Positions 15,241-29,460 of a stretch of DNA of 64,000 bases are shown in pieces (the first letter of the stretch is position 1; every line of letters begins with the position of its first letter). The notes beneath the pieces were generated by a model. That model saw only the letters and a program-made list of their open reading frames with translations, was not told where the DNA came from and did not search any database. Where the stretch lies: NCBI GenBank assembly GCA_019843655.1, contig JACDQD010000004.1:30329872-30393871 (forward strand). The letters run 5' to 3'. The position numbers and the translations under genes are program-made. The DNA comes from Lethocerus indicus (taxonomy: Eukaryota > Arthropoda > Insecta > Hemiptera > Belostomatidae).

Positions 15241-16150
15241 AGGGGGGTAAGGGGATGTTGGTGGCTGAGGGGGCTAGCGCCCACTCGCCGCCGCTATTAT
15301 AATTGCCCTCCAGGTTATATCGGCGATTAAGGCCAATCTCGCGTGATATTTCATGGCGAAACAACGCATTAGGTTTTCAAATAAAGGGAGCCATTATTAT
15401 TCATCAATATGGCACCGAGAGCGGCGGCGTTCGAAGTACAGCCGGGGCGCGGAGAATAAATAAGTTGGGATTCGATAGCGTTCTCGTGCCCGAGTGTGTG
15501 TGTGTGTGTGCGTGCAATATGTAACCGTGCCCAGGATGTAACCGTGTGCAAGAAAGAGATAGAGAAAGGGAGAACATATTCGAAGGGGGAATACCTATTG
15601 GAACGGGTATTAATCATTGGCAGCCCCCGCCCACCCACCCGCCAATCTACCCGGCGAACAATAGTCCTCCAGAACAATAAGATAAACATTGTTTAATTTC
15701 AGCCATAAACGATCGATCTATTTGCTGTTCTTACCCGTTAGATGTAGACACACGGCCGACATTTATAATTCAGCGTAATTATATACAATTATATTTAGAA
15801 ATGTACTTTCTAACCAACTCAGAATAATTCAGTTACAGACACAGACAAAACTGCTCAGTTCGTGCACGAAACCTTCATAATTTGCCTGCGGTAAATGTTG
15901 TTTAATTGTGAAAAATATTAAATCTTCGGAAAAATTAGATTGGAAGTAATAGTTTGTATCGTCTGTTGGTTCTATGTACGCTATATTTTTAACTTTATGC
16001 GTGGATTCCACGTCAGTCTTTTGTCGATAGAGAGGCCCAGGAATTCCGGAAATGTATATCCGGAAAAGTATCCCTTCATTACCTTAACCGTATTCAAGGT
16101 TGATGAGCGTACAAGGGTACGAGTTCAGTTGGTAGGCTTAATGTTAGGAT
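15241..16150. other. CpG-rich block then AT-rich DNA
   Basis: 15241-15660 is CpG-rich with a (TG)8-like run at 15494-15510 and an ATGTAACCGTG duplication at 15519-15546. TTCCGGA/TCCGGAA forms a 7-bp hairpin at about 16044-16065. Open frames lack domains. Confidence 0.35.
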
Positions 16151-17240
16151 AGGAGGGCATTAGGCAGCGGTCACGCGTTCTTCTCGGCCATTGTTTTAAC
16201 GCCGGTGTGAGCTAGACGGCGTAACATCGCCACTATCGTGTTAGCCTCGTCGCGATAGTTATCACAGAAAACACAGAGGTCGACAATGGGTCTTCTTAAG
16301 AGGGCCCTATCAACACGACGGCTAATTGACTGTGTCCACGGTTCACGACAACGCTCTATTAAGACGTTCCGCCCTTACGTGGGATCCTGGCAAGTTCATT
16401 ACTATCATTCCGCGGCCACTTCCACTACCACTTGGGTCTCGCTTCGGAACGTGGCACTGTTACTGCAAGATATTCGTTGTCCTAGCGAGTACGCTATCGT
16501 CGTGATTATCATCACTCTTGGCGGATCTTCTGTATACATGGGGCCGGGGGAGAGGGTTTTCCCAGCCACTATCTCAGGCAGGAAAGGGATAGGGCGCTTT
16601 TCAGGGAAAAGTGTCCCTAAGGAACATCAGGACAGAACCAGCATTATTTCTTGTGAATCAAACAACATTTAAGAATCCATTACTCTTTTACGATTCCACA
16701 ATCGAGAGTTTGGCGAGATTCGGTTTAAATATTCCCATAGCTCCTGTCTTAATTGTCTTCGTTAGTCGGCACCGCATCAGAGAGGCTGGTGAACATCAAA
16801 CAGTGGCCCGACCCGGTAATTGGTAATAATTAGATGAACGACCGGGGAGGGGGGGGGTTAGTAGACAGCGCACTCCAAAAAACCGCTAAATATGGGAAGA
16901 ATCCGTCTGGGAATGTGTGAAAATCCTGGTTGGCTACCGTCCAGCATAATTTGATGGCGCCATTAGCCAGGGAGTATGGCTGAGCTAATTGTCCCTCGCC
17001 CGTCCTTAATGAATCTGCACATTACAATTTTATTAGCAGACGCCGACAACCACCCGGGCTCCGACACGGCCGTCATTTTAATCCAGTTTTCCGCCGTATT
17101 TTTAACCTTTTTATAGAGCCCTTAATGAAGCTCGTTTGGGATATTATATTATATTAGCGAGGTCGCCGCTTCCCGGCCGTTGTCTCGCATTGTAGGTAGA
17201 TTGAACGCGGGTAATTGGGCTTCCGAAACTTTTTCTATAG
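16151..17240. other. Long CpG-rich candidate regulatory block
   Basis: A GC/CpG-rich stretch interspersed with TAATTA-type motifs (for example 16936-17230). It includes a G-run of ten at about 16848-16857. A 128-codon open frame at 16286-16672 shows no domain, no splice support and mixed composition; I treat it as non-coding. Confidence 0.35.
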
Positions 17241-19480
17241 GTTTTTTTCGGGTCAAGTTTAATACCTACGAAGAGTCGACTTCTATTTTTAAAGAGAAAA
17301 TGGAATTTTTTCAATAAAACTTTATTTCAAACCTTCCTTTAAATGTTACATTTGTCTATATGTGTTTAAACAGTATGGAATCACGACAGTTGCGGTAGAA
17401 AGAGTGGAATTGCTGAACCCAGGGTCCACTGATGAGTTCGTAAAGTAGCAGAACGGCTTATTTACATTCTATATAGTATAAGCGAAAATATTGTCGATAT
17501 TTTAAGCGAAAATGTTATTATCTCAGTCGAACGAATAAGAGGCTGGTGAATTCTAAACTGGATATAGAAAATGTAGAGGGACGAGCGCGGGAAATCCACT
17601 ACCAGAACAATGCTAGATCAGTCCTACGAGAATAATCCATCATTACCACCGCCTGTTTATTGATTTGAAGGAGAAATCTGTACCTGAAATCCAGAATAAC
17701 CGAGCTTTGACAGTCAATTTTGTAGCACAAATTTCTACATGGATCACCTCCTTTTCGTTAGTGTTGCAGGCGTTACTCGATGAGTTGTACATTTACAGAA
17801 ATCATAAAAGGTACCACTCTACACGGAAGGAATATTAAAAAAATCTCCTGTGTGAGAAATTGCAAGAGGAAAATATAATAATTAATGTCCTGATTAGTGC
17901 AATGTTCTTGGTCAACTCGCCAATTTACCCTATGCCAATCGGTAGGGGAATGTCAAAAATCACTCAACAGACAAGTAGACCTACAGACAAATACCTTATA
18001 ATCCTGGCTTATAAAAGATATAAAATGAAAATTGTACCCGTAATATTACATCTTTAATTTAATCCGTTTCAATCATTATTTTCAGATTATAAACATATCA
18101 ATTACTTCTGCATATAAAAATTCGCGGCAGCGAGCCGCCACGCGTAATTAGATCTGTTGTTGAATTAAAGACTGTACAGAACGTTGAACAAATTAAAGCA
18201 AACAACTCTGTGTAACAATAGTATTCCACGTTTTGTTGAAACACTGTTTAGACAGACATTAGGTTTAATTTGAGGCCCGATAATTAGCCATTTTTAATTA
18301 GCGTGACCAACTCAGCTCGTTACGGAATTTACACCTCGCAAAGAGGTCGAAAGGAAAACTGGATTTGACTTTACGCTAAAGAAATATTCCGCCGCTAATA
18401 AATACTGGGCCGTACGTAATCCAAGTACATGCTATTCGAAACTCCCGGTTGCAACAAATGAGTGGCCAAGAGAGTTTTTCCGGCCGCCATATTTAATCTT
18501 TCCATATTTCGATAGAATCTGTTCGCATCGGTAAGAAATTCTGTGCGATGTCTTTAATGTTCTTTCATTTTCCCGATATCCTTGCGAATAAAAAAGATTT
18601 AATTATATTTAAAAATCATATTCGGAATCTATAGTCTATCTATTCAGTCGGTTTTGTTTCTAACGATTTATTTTTAAAGAGGTTTGTCATTCCATGTATG
18701 AGTGGCAGAGAAATAACGAAATATAAAAAAATAACAATACATTGTTGTGTGATTGTTGTAGCAGTTTTGGATTTATAAATATCTCTCAATACTAAACTGC
18801 GAATGTTCCTTTAAAATATTTATCGCATTTTTCCCACGATTAACTAAATATTTTAAAGTGTCACAATATGACAGGTAGCTATTTATTCAGTTACTGAAAT
18901 GTTTATCTTCTCTACGTTTGTGTAGAGTGTGTAAATGGAACTACCTGCTTCCGTTCCTTACCTGAGGTTTCCGACTACCGTATTACGATCCTACAAATAT
19001 TCTCTTCACGCTGACTTTCGACTCATTTTTAGGTTTAAATAAGGGTACAGTTTAATTTATATATCGCATTACTAACGTTTATTAGAGCTGAAATAAATAA
19101 GCGGGAAGGTTCAAGGTAGAATTAATTAATTGTTTCACGCCTAATATTTGCCGCCAATTATTTACTAAAGACCACCTTACGGAGCTCCGGACCAATTACA
19201 TCAGTTTAACTTTATGAATCATCCAGTTTTCATAAAAAATTCAGAACGCGTTTCACGCATTAAGCAGTTAAATTTTAAGTTAAAGTATTACTTTTAATTT
19301 CGGAATAGCGTTTTAAATCTTTAGTACCGTTTCAAGCGAGACTAATGTTAGGATATATTCGAACCTGAAATTAATTTACTTGTAAAATTTACTTTTTTAA
19401 GTGTTTTATCGGTAACATTTCTTTTATCCTCGAGTAACATTGGTTACTCGAAACTAACCATAAAAAAGGCAATAACAGGA
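17241..19480. other. AT-rich non-coding stretch
   Basis: No gene-like signal. A CpG-richer patch near 18370-18560 contains CCGCCATATTT at about 18485-18495. Nothing else identified. Confidence 0.45.
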
Positions 19481-19860
19481 TTCAGTCAAGTGCAGGATGT
19501 TTAGGAGAGACAGGAGGCAGGAGGTCGAGTGGGCGACCCCGGGTGGCTGCTCCGGTGGTGGCCGACTATCGGGGTCGGTTTTTAACCAGAGGCCTAAACT
19601 GGAAGGCGGTCAAATATATAGTGGAGGGTGGTGGGGCAGGCGAGGCAAGATGGCGTCCCGAGGGACGGCTCTGGAGGCCAGCCAATTTCGGATGTAATTT
19701 GACCGGAGAGGGAGGAAGGAGGCCACCTCTGTCTGCTACACGCCACCCTCTCCTCTGTTTGTATTTCGAGAACCTAATAGCGCCCTTCCTCACTCACCCC
19801 CTCACTCATTTTACCCTCGGCCTAAAATTAAGGAGCAGGCACTTCTTCACCTGTTCCTGA
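19481..19860. other. GC-rich block with overlapping open frames
   Basis: Open frames occur on both strands (19497-19860), rich in Gly, Arg, Pro and Ser, which is typical of GC-rich non-coding DNA. No domain or convincing splice pair. Candidate regulatory block. Confidence 0.35.
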
Positions 19861-21658
19861 TAGCGTCAGTTCACGCGTGGGATTACATCCTGTTTATCAA
19901 ATAGAATCGGATAGGAAGGAATTTAAAAAAATGTAATACTAACCTACAACTAAATTAACCTGTTATTAACGAAAGCCCGGACTTTGAACGGATGTGAGCC
20001 GCATCAATTCGGGAGTAATAATTTCTCAAAATAATAAAAAGAAAATAATTTAATCAAGGTTCTTGCGATATGTTTCTACTAGCTTATTTACTCTTTTTCA
20101 ATCTTCAGTAGTCTTTCCGTCGGTAGGCAGTGCAGACCGATGTCCCACCACTTTTACTGCTGCAAAGTCCATCATCGGGGTCCGACTGAAGGTTTGAGCC
20201 GGGGCCGGGAATGAATATCTTTGTTTTTTCTTCAAAGAAATTCTTCGAAATTCAATAAACATAGATTTCCCAATAACTTGAAAATTAATGAAAACAAAAA
20301 GTAGTCAATGGAGGTATAATCACTTGTTGGCTATTCTATCTTATCGTTGCCGGTACAGAAACGTACGTTAAAGTATAATTAATGTTTTCATTATTGATGA
20401 GTGAGCATCATCTCTAGTGTATCGATATACAGCAAAAAAACTGGATATTTCCCAGCCTGTCGCCTTGTCTATCGAGGAAACTATTACAATATTCTATTTA
20501 CCTCGCGACTAATCTCAGTGTCGCTATTAATTATTATAGTGAGGCGGTAGGATTACAAGCTAAAGATTTATTTATAAATGAAACACGGATTTAAGAAAGC
20601 GGGCGGACGTGGATCCACTAGGAATTCGGTGAGGCGTTCCTATTGGGGTAGTTACTGGTGGCAGCGGGCCATGCTTTATGGAGTGGGGCCCCGTTCCCCC
20701 TTCACTTTATCTATTCAAATAGCCTCCCAAACCCCCGCCAATTTACCTTGCTCGCCCTCTCACGATATACTTGGGCGGCTTGGTAAATAACCATTTTCTA
20801 ATCTCGGATCGCACCAAGAAACAATGCCGACTCCATTGTCTCCCTTCGCTCAGAGAGAGATCGTGGTTTTCGTTCTTTCAGGAAAGCCGGATTTAAGTTA
20901 CCGGCGTCAGAATAAGTGCTAAAATTAAATTCGTGTTTAATCACCGCGAATTGCAAATAAAATACAATTTTCCTAATAAGGGCGTAAGGATGTTTGATTT
21001 AAATCTATTATTTTATCGCTTAATAAAGAAAATGAATATTTATTATTAGATGGCCGGCAAATTCTGTTTTTCGCCGGGTTATGGGGCGTGTAAATTTGTT
21101 GCGGGCATTTTTTAACGACCGAGGCCATTGATGGTTGATGATTCATGCATAAAGATGGGAAAAATTATGTGCCATGGCCAACCACCAGTACCTTCACCAA
21201 TATATGGAAATCTTCGCTACATTTCTCACTACCCACCGAATAGGATTAATCTAAATAAAAAATATAAAATATATTCATTCGTGAGACCTTTCTACGCGCA
21301 GTCAGAATGGCGAGGAGCCAAAAGTGGCTCCTAGTTGAGGGGATAGTATCCTATCAGGCCTCTCAAATTATAAATTATGGAATATAATTAAGGCTTGTTA
21401 GTTATGTAATTAAATACTGTAGAAGGTACTTGCAGACATCGAATATTAGGTAAAAGTTCCTAAGTAACATACGTTCTTCATAAACCTAACAGTTCATTAA
21501 ATAGAATTATTGGGTCGCAAAGCATGGCTCACAGAGCATGTAGAGAAAAATATTTTATTGCAACTACAAGTTCCATTTTTTTTTACTTCAACTTAACATT
21601 CTGCTTATAATTTCCTCAATAAAGTTCTGGGTATTATGTTTACATTTCTGATTTTCAG
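19861..21658. other. Non-coding stretch
   Basis: AT-rich with CpG-richer patches at 20570-20790 and 21050-21340. No gene-like signal other than the acceptor that ends at 21658. Confidence 0.4.
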
Positions 21659-21763
21659 GACAGGTCTGTTTCCAAACCCAGTATATTATCCAGTTAGCAT
21701 AATTTTGAACATGGACTGTGGGAGAGAATCTGAGCCATCGGTTGGGTCCAGTGTTGGTTGGCT
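21659..21763 (+). CDS. Candidate internal exon, 105 bp
   Basis: A strong acceptor (ACATTTCTGATTTTCAG) ends at 21658, and GGCT|GTAAGA at 21764 is a good donor. The other two frames contain stops; the phase-2 frame is open for 34 codons and is left in phase 2. The peptide begins TGLFPNPVYYPVSIILNMDC and continues with a Gly/Ser/Glu-rich part ending SVGW. GC content is visibly higher than in the flanking DNA, as expected for an exon. A Cys and aromatic residues would suit an extracellular domain, but no family is recognised. It could belong to the same gene as 41743-44297; at least one further exon would be needed to change phase from 2 to 0. Confidence 0.4.
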
Positions 21764-24700
21764 GTAAGACCCATAATTAGCCAATAAAAACTTATGGCTC
21801 TATCAACTCCCAGGTTGGCAATTATCGATAATTTGTTTACTCACTAAAATCGTCGGTAGCGCATTCAAACCACTGATTAGAAAACATTAAACCGAAAGGC
21901 TCCAAACCGAACTCCGATACCTAACTTAATTAATATACAATTCAATAAAGGTACCCGTTATTCTAAATATCTTCGAAATTAAGATATTTATAAGGCCATC
22001 GCTATTATATTACCATTTTTATGTGCCACTATTATGGGACCCCACGGTTTTACGTTCTGTAATAACATGTTACCCTGGGCGTATTTGCTAATTGAAATTA
22101 ATTTAAGACAAGATCGAACCGCTGTATACCATTAGTTTAGAAATAGTTTAAAACATGTACCCATTAAACATTTTCAACATTTATCGGGAATAAATTTGAA
22201 TTAAGTCAGCGTATTGCATTGGATGGTGGATTCTGGATTCACAAATATAATTCAAATATAACGACATAACTTCAGGTTATACGCGATCCATTCATATAAA
22301 AAACAAGGATGGAATCTAGATAGAATAAGAACAAAAACTTTCACGAAGTATAAGACTAAATCATTGAGTGGTGGCAGAAGGGTGATATTTAAAATCCTCG
22401 AGGACCGCCTAACAGGTTTATCAATCCAGCATGAAAACTAACGTTCCCAGGAATCAATTTGTATCAGCGAATAAACCATTTTTTTGTAAATAATTATATT
22501 TTACTGCGCAATATAAAATATTTTGGTCTTATATTAGACTGTTTCGTTATGAGATCAAAATCGTACGACTGGAAGAACCATTTCATACTGGGCTGCGGGA
22601 ACGATGAATAATTTTATATAGTAAAGTGGAAAGTAAAGCAATCAGATAGGGCGGTTCTTTTGAGTTGTTACAGACATAATAATATGTCAATAAAGCCGGG
22701 CCAAGTGAGCGGCGGGGCCAGGGCCTCCGGCTATAAATCAGGCTACCGTTAAAAAATTGAAATTAAAGAGCACCGTTTCGTTCTACACTTTACCGGCCTT
22801 TTAATTTAACACGGGCCGATATCGGCCAAAGAAATTAAAACTAGTCCCGCTCGTTCCGCATTTATGAGCGGACCTATAAGCCGGTCCCGGGGCTAAGCAA
22901 AAACGCCAATCTCCTAACGCAACTCCCAACTACAAATTGTCTCATTAACGCTCTCTGTCTTTAATATTAGACAAAATATATTAGACTCCTTTAATACAAT
23001 ATGATATGGATTATTTCAGCCCGTGAAATTGGCCCGAGAATTATTTGATACCTTAACTGATATGGAATCTTTATAATATAGAAACTGTTTCTTAGCTTTC
23101 ACTTCACCGAAAGGCTTTCACTTTTTATTGCGTTCTTCAAACACAGAGGTCTATGTATGCAGGATAAAGGAGGAACACTTTACCTTTTAATGTAATGAAA
23201 ATTACATTTTTAGTCCACCGAGTAGTTATTAAAATAGGAAAAGCGTGTAAACGTATCTCATCATGGTAAATCCAAGGATGAATTCATTTTTGAGGTTTAA
23301 AAAAAAATTTAAATTAGGTTTTCATTCGCGGTTCGATTAAAACACTGATGAAAACAATTGTATTCTCATATACCAAACTTCTTATATGTGAAATTTCAAC
23401 GACTTGATATCAACAGCATTGTTTATTAGATACTTCAAGTTTTATATTAATATTATCCGCGTATTATTATTTACGAGCGGATACAAAATAATTTGATACG
23501 AGAATTTAAATCTGCGATATAATTAAATATGTATTAATGCTTATCATTTATAATCGGTACCGATATTTGTCAACGATATTTAACCAATGCAACCCCAATC
23601 ATTATTAAATTAATGGTCCATTATGCGGGGACTTGATATATTTATCTATTGTTCATTTTGATGGGAGTCATCCGGTTCAGGCCGGCCGTTGCATATACAA
23701 AGAGTCACTGCCGAATCTTAATGATCGGCGCATTATGCTAATGAGAAAGATTTAGGAATTAATCCTCATTAGCAATACATCATTTAGAAAAAAAAATGTA
23801 TGCAGGAAAGTCGGTCACCGTTGTTTTATTGTTTATGGTTCTTGAACCACATACGACTCTGCAATTATTTATCGCTAAGTTTTGAATAATTAATTTCATT
23901 GTGTCGCAACCTTAGGAAGCCTCTCAAGCCGCCAACCGGGCCGACTCTTTCTACCGGTTTCAATTTACTGTCATACTCTAATGGAATTATTAGCGTATAT
24001 TATTAAATTTCCGAGCATTTTCCCTAAGAAAGGAGACTCTTTTGAATTTAAAAAAAACGTTTTACTTAAAAAAAATAATGATAATTGTTCATGCAAGACA
24101 CAGTTCAAATGTACATTGGGAAACATTTTAGATTTTCATGCCCTATTCATCTGCTAAATTTTGTGCACGTTAGGTCAATGGTTTAAATAAAATACTGCAT
24201 AAAACAAACGCCTGTTCTCCCTACGAAACACAACCACGTTCTTCCTCCAAATACATACGCGCGATAAAATATTCTTAATCTGATAACAGAGGAATAATGA
24301 AGTCGTCGAATACAGGGACACGAATGATGGTAAACCCGGATGTGAAAGTACGACGGGCAAGGCTCAGACGTGAACATCCAGCCGCCCGAGTGGCTAATCG
24401 ATCTTGAGTCATCTCTATGTATTCCCCAGCCAGAATGATTTATTGATTCCACCTGCTAACACTCACGATATATGTATGACGCGTGCTCTGCACATCGCTA
24501 GTTGGAATAGCGATTACCAAAAGGAAAACGCAACAGCTGAGCTGAAGAAAGTGTTACTAACACTGTAAAAGACAGCTTTGCTAATTCTAAAAGTGCGTTG
24601 ATTCAGTTTAAAAGTGTATACAAAGTCCTAAACAACCTGGAATATGCAAATACCATGCGAACTGAACACGTGGTTTTCAAATTGTGCTAACGACTTACCA

Positions 24701-24900
24701 TTTAGAAATATTAAAATGGATTAAGTAGTAAAAAACAAAGTTGGTGAACATTATCATAGTTGATATTGAATCATTCCCGGTCCGTATTTCTAAGGGTTGC
24801 CTATTAAAGTATTCGGAATAGCCCTAGATGAGTTTAACAGAAGTGCGCTATCGGCTAGTATAAGCATTTTGGGCGATAGGACGAAAGACGCTGTCGAAAG
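21764..24900. other. Non-coding stretch, CpG block at 22671-22920
   Basis: AT-rich except for a CpG-rich block at 22671-22920. A strong-looking acceptor ends at 23020 (GATTATTTCAG), but its frame reaches a stop after 18 codons without a donor. Another acceptor at 23916 leaves all three frames open for 20 or more codons, which is uninformative. No gene called. Confidence 0.35.
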
Positions 24901-26110
24901 GAGAAGAGGGGAGAGGAGCATAGTGGTCCGTGCTTCAGCGACGACCCAATATAATGAAGATATATAAGCATTATGCAGATAGGGGGCACGATGATATACG
25001 TTTTCGTTTAATTTATGGTGTCGGCCCCGTAGCGCGTGTGAGGTCCCAACAAGTCGAGGCGTGGGGCGTGGGGTGCGGGGCGTGGCCACACTTTATAAAG
25101 AACATTTGCATAAAGAACCTCCTCTTCTTCTTCTTCTTCTTCTCGGACACTCACGCACGCGCACGCGACGCACCTCTATTATAACTGGTAGAGAGCTCGC
25201 GGCGTCAAATTTTATTGATCTATTGTTCGGAAATAATAAAAATAAGAGCGGGTCTCGGACCTCCCCGAGGGGACTATTCGGGTCATCTACAAACAGATCG
25301 GGGAGATTAGCCGATATTATATCGGATAAAGAAGATATTAATTTTAAATTTATTCGGGGAATTAATTCTCACCGAGGGCCGGCTCTCAGTAAAAAGGCGC
25401 GTTTCGGTGTGATTCGCGGAAAGATCGGGATTATCATTCCCAAAATCGGTTACATGGGCGCCCGTTTGACGCGCTAATAAATCTTTTATAAGTATTTTTT
25501 TAAATTAACTCATCCCGGCACGTTATTTAGTAATACCTTTTTGAATGAATGACTCGAGCGTTGACTATTTTACATTTAATGCATTACCAAAACTGTAATA
25601 TACAAATTTATATTGGTATATATCGAAATATCGACTTCGCAAATTATCACGGTCGCCAGTAGAAACAGGGTACCTACCACTCGAAAATACGACAACAGAA
25701 TGAGACGGTGAAATAATGAACTACTAAATTTACACTCCTAGAAATTTCCGTCCAGGAAAAAAATTGACTTCGGAGGTACCGAAACCGGCGTTAATTTCCC
25801 CCTTCTTTATATTGGGGGTTCTCCCACGGGTGGTCCTCAATTATTGTCGGACTGTACCTAAATACTGTCCTCAAAGAAGATGAACGGCGCGATTATGGGT
25901 GAGCGGTCGGCCTCTTTGAAGTCCCGTACCGGCCCACGATGAATGCTTTATCTCCGACAAAATGAGACCTTCCCGTCTTTCCACGCTCCGCTGTCGTCTC
26001 CCGCTATAAAATGCGCCTAACGACGCCTCCAGTCCCTCCCCTGCCCCTGCCCCTGCCCCTGCCCCTGCCACAACCCTTGCCGCCGTCCTAGTGCCCTGCC
26101 CGCTCATCTT
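24901..26110. other. CpG-rich blocks with CTT and CCCTGC short repeats
   Basis: (CTT)n lies at 25122-25143. About five tandem CCCTGC units lie at 26038-26069. An open frame at 25061-25477 (138 codons) crosses the CTT tract and has no domain. Candidate regulatory or low-complexity DNA. Confidence 0.4.
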
Positions 26111-28700
26111 TGTCTGTAAGTTTCAAGAGTTATGTCCACGTAGAAAAAAAATAACCGCTTACCTCGGTTGCGGATTTTATGGAAACGGACATACCCGGCG
26201 TGTTCACGGGGCGTAGACTCGATTCGAGGCCTACAGGTACTGCCCCCGCCCTAATAACAGGTCTTTAAAATAATGGATTAATTAAAAGTTGGTGCCAGGC
26301 CGAGCCCTAAACGAACACTTTAATGCCGAGCATATTTTTTGTAACATATTTCATAATAATTTAGATAAGAACGTACGAGGCGTAAAAGACGGCCGAACGT
26401 AGGTGGCCCATCTACCCTCAGGGAGGTCCTCCGGGCTATTTATTGAATTAATTAACTCTATAATATCGTCCATTATTTTTTAAATTAATATTTCTTTTTT
26501 TAAGTGAATTCAGATAAACGGGAAATACTAATTTTTTTCGGCTGCCCATTCTTATATTTTTGGACCTATAATCCCGCCCTGTCGGTTTTATTCTCTATAT
26601 TCGAAGAACGAGATCGCCAAATAATTTTTTTTACGCAAAACAGAAAACTGAAGATCGATTTAGTTTGGGCTCAATAATATAGTGTAAAAAACATACATAC
26701 CCCTCCGATTTCTGTAAGCCATAAAAACAGCATGTAGAATATATTTGTCACAAGCCCGGACGCCCTGTTATACAATATTTTCATTCGAGCGTTTCCGTTT
26801 CGTGCGTTTGAAGTTCGTGTCATGCGTTCGTGTAGTTGAGCCGAAAATATGAGTCGTGTAGTCGGCGGGCTAAACGCGTGTTAAGGAGAAGGGGGAAGAG
26901 GGCCGATGAGATTAAAGAGGCCAAGTTTGGGCGGCCGATGGTGAGGATAACCGGCGGGGTGGGCCCGCGAATAACGCTCGTTGAGTGAACCGGCCTCTCT
27001 CTTAATTGGGCCCATTTCATTTTATATCTTGTTATCCTATCGGGCCCGGCTTAATGAAAGGCCGCGCCCCGCTCGATCAAACCTCGCAACCGGCATAACC
27101 CAGACATGTCATCTGGTCACAAATCGCCGGTATTCTTCACCGTCCTATACGACGGGAAGCGAGACTGATGCCACCTCCCGATTACCCAAATGCAAGCAAC
27201 GTATGAATTCGCACAGCTTCTTTAAATTTACACCCCTAATTTCTCGCAGAAAAGGTAATATTCGCAACAAAGAAAAACGTATCTCGACTAATATTAGCCC
27301 TAATATGGCTAATCTATATTACAGCGCTTTTACAACTTATACTTCGCCGCTAGTAATTGAGCCACTAAATAAAAATACAGAAAAAATGTATAGTTCGAAC
27401 TAATATTTCGCTGCAAATAAACGCTGGAGCAGGTATCTATAATTCGAGTGATAGTAAATGATAACGAATTAACAATCACGAATATATCGATACATGTATT
27501 ACAATTTAATTCGAAGAAATTAAGTAAAAAGTGAGGAAATAAACTAGAAATGAACCACAATATAAGTGGTTATTTAGATGCCTCGTCAGTTCAATGCTTT
27601 TTATTTCTCCTTTTTATTTTTTCTTTATAATTCGGCAGGAAGTCAAATAACCCGTCGGCCATAATTTGGTATAAGGAACGCTGAGATCGGAGGAAAGCGG
27701 AAAAACGTTTTATTCAGTCGAAATAATCGAGAACATACCCGAGTATCAATATGCCCAACTTGCCCACCGGTCGATTAGCTTTCATGCTAAAAAATAATCA
27801 AGAAACTGAACAAGATTTCTCGAATCTGCGACATAAGGACAATACTAAATTAAGAAGGAGGAATAAAAAAACGCTCCTAAATTATTATAATGAGATTCAA
27901 CAAGTGACCAGAAATGCAATGACACCCCTGGAACAAAGAATGGGCAACCCCTAGTAATAGGGGCGGGGTGAGAGGGGCAGGTGCCCGACCAGCATCTGTT
28001 TTATTACCAGGAGACAATTAACGCGCCCGGAGAGGTTCACAACAATCCTCCGATTGTTTCTACATAATTTCTGTAATTAAGGGAAAACCCTGCCGTTTTT
28101 TAGGTTATTTACGATCGAAAAGTTAATACGGTCTCGAATTAATATAATCAAATTGTGAAGACCCGAGTCCGATTAATGCCATCCGGCCGGATAATATTTT
28201 ATGGTAATACATACCCATTATTATACACGGTAGGACGGCATCTTCAACTACATTAGTGATACTCGGATGGCCAATGAAAATTGAGGAATGGATGCCACAC
28301 TCCCTCTTTAACAAATAGGTATATTTTATATGAAACTAAAAATCTCCTAAATTACTAGCGATGTATAATAATACATGAATACTGCATGTGATAGTAACAG
28401 AAGAACATAAGATGTCCATAAGGAATATATAATGCGTCAAATATCCCGATGGAAGTTCAACACACGTTATTTTCCAGTCGCTTCTAATATCGACTTTGAA
28501 AATAACACTGCCGTCACTACGTTTTTAACCACGTCGTCACCACGTTTCGTTTTTAACTAAGGATAACCGTTGCTGGTTATTTGGTTACCGATTTAACGCT
28601 CCGCAGTAATGTTAATAAATAATTTGATGGACGCGCACCGTCCTTCTAACCCTTAAGTAATATCACTCTCTTGTCAGATTAATTACTTAAATAAAGAAGC
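26111..28700. other. Non-coding stretch, CpG block at 26780-27200
   Basis: AT-rich with one CpG-rich block. An open frame at 26981-27403 (140 codons) starts in the GC block and runs into AT-rich sequence; its composition simply follows the DNA, so I do not call it coding. Near 28510-28560 an imperfect ACGTTTTTAACC / ACGTTTCGTTTTTAAC duplication is visible. Confidence 0.35.
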
Positions 28701-29460
28701 GAGAATAGTACAGGAGAAAAATGCATTTATGGTTAATAATTATCGAGGTAAAGCTCATTATGTCCCAGATTGGAATTGGCAGAAAACTGAATCCGAAATA
28801 TGGTAGCGTTGTTAGTGGGGCTTGTCGGGGCATACCACAGTTCCACAGTGAGTATACCTGTACCGAGGGGCATTCCAGTTGGACACGATGTTCGAGGAAG
28901 AATTTGTGATTTGAGGTTTGGCCGGTGCCATCACCCAACGGTTTATTGCCTAACTTACTTCAGAACCCCCCTGCTCTTCGCCACTCACTCGCTCTCTCTC
29001 TCTGTCTCTCTCTCTGTGTATCTCTTTCCCTCTCTTCCATTCTTCCTCTTCTCCTGCTACAAATATGAAATACGACCAGCCGGGGTTATTAGCGAGCTGT
29101 CCTCCCCCGGGCGCTCCATCGTCATACCGCGGCGGCGATTGAGGTCTCTCTCTCTCTCTCTCTCTTCAATTAAACCCGAGGAGTCCCCAAGGCGGCGTCT
29201 TTAAACTTTAATAAATAAGTTCTTAAAACAGCGCGGCGCCGTAAATCAGTTTTAATTCTGCAAACGGCGTGTTTTGACTCGGCGGCCACCTCACGAAAAT
29301 AATTTTGCGGCGCAACGTCGTAGGCGGGGACGGGGGTGTACACAATTTATGGGTCCTCCGGAGCCCATTGGCCGAAGAGAGCCGCATTCTATATGCAGTA
29401 ACTCAATGCTAATGGGCCTGCCGGGATATCATCTAATAGAAATAGCCGCCTTGCAATAAC
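28701..29460. other. Mixed block with CT arrays; splice-like signals on both strands
   Basis: Imperfect CT runs lie at 28988-29022 and 29144-29165. Between 28800 and 28960 both strands keep long open frames. On the minus strand, a segment ending with TACAG|GTATAC (donor at about 28856) encodes a plausible ITNSSSNIVSNWNAPRY stretch, but its acceptor is weak. Left as an unassigned candidate. Confidence 0.25.

Noticed and set aside
23021..23075. Open segment after a good acceptor (LARELFDTLTDMESL)
   Set aside because: It stops after 18 codons, has no donor and no phase partner.
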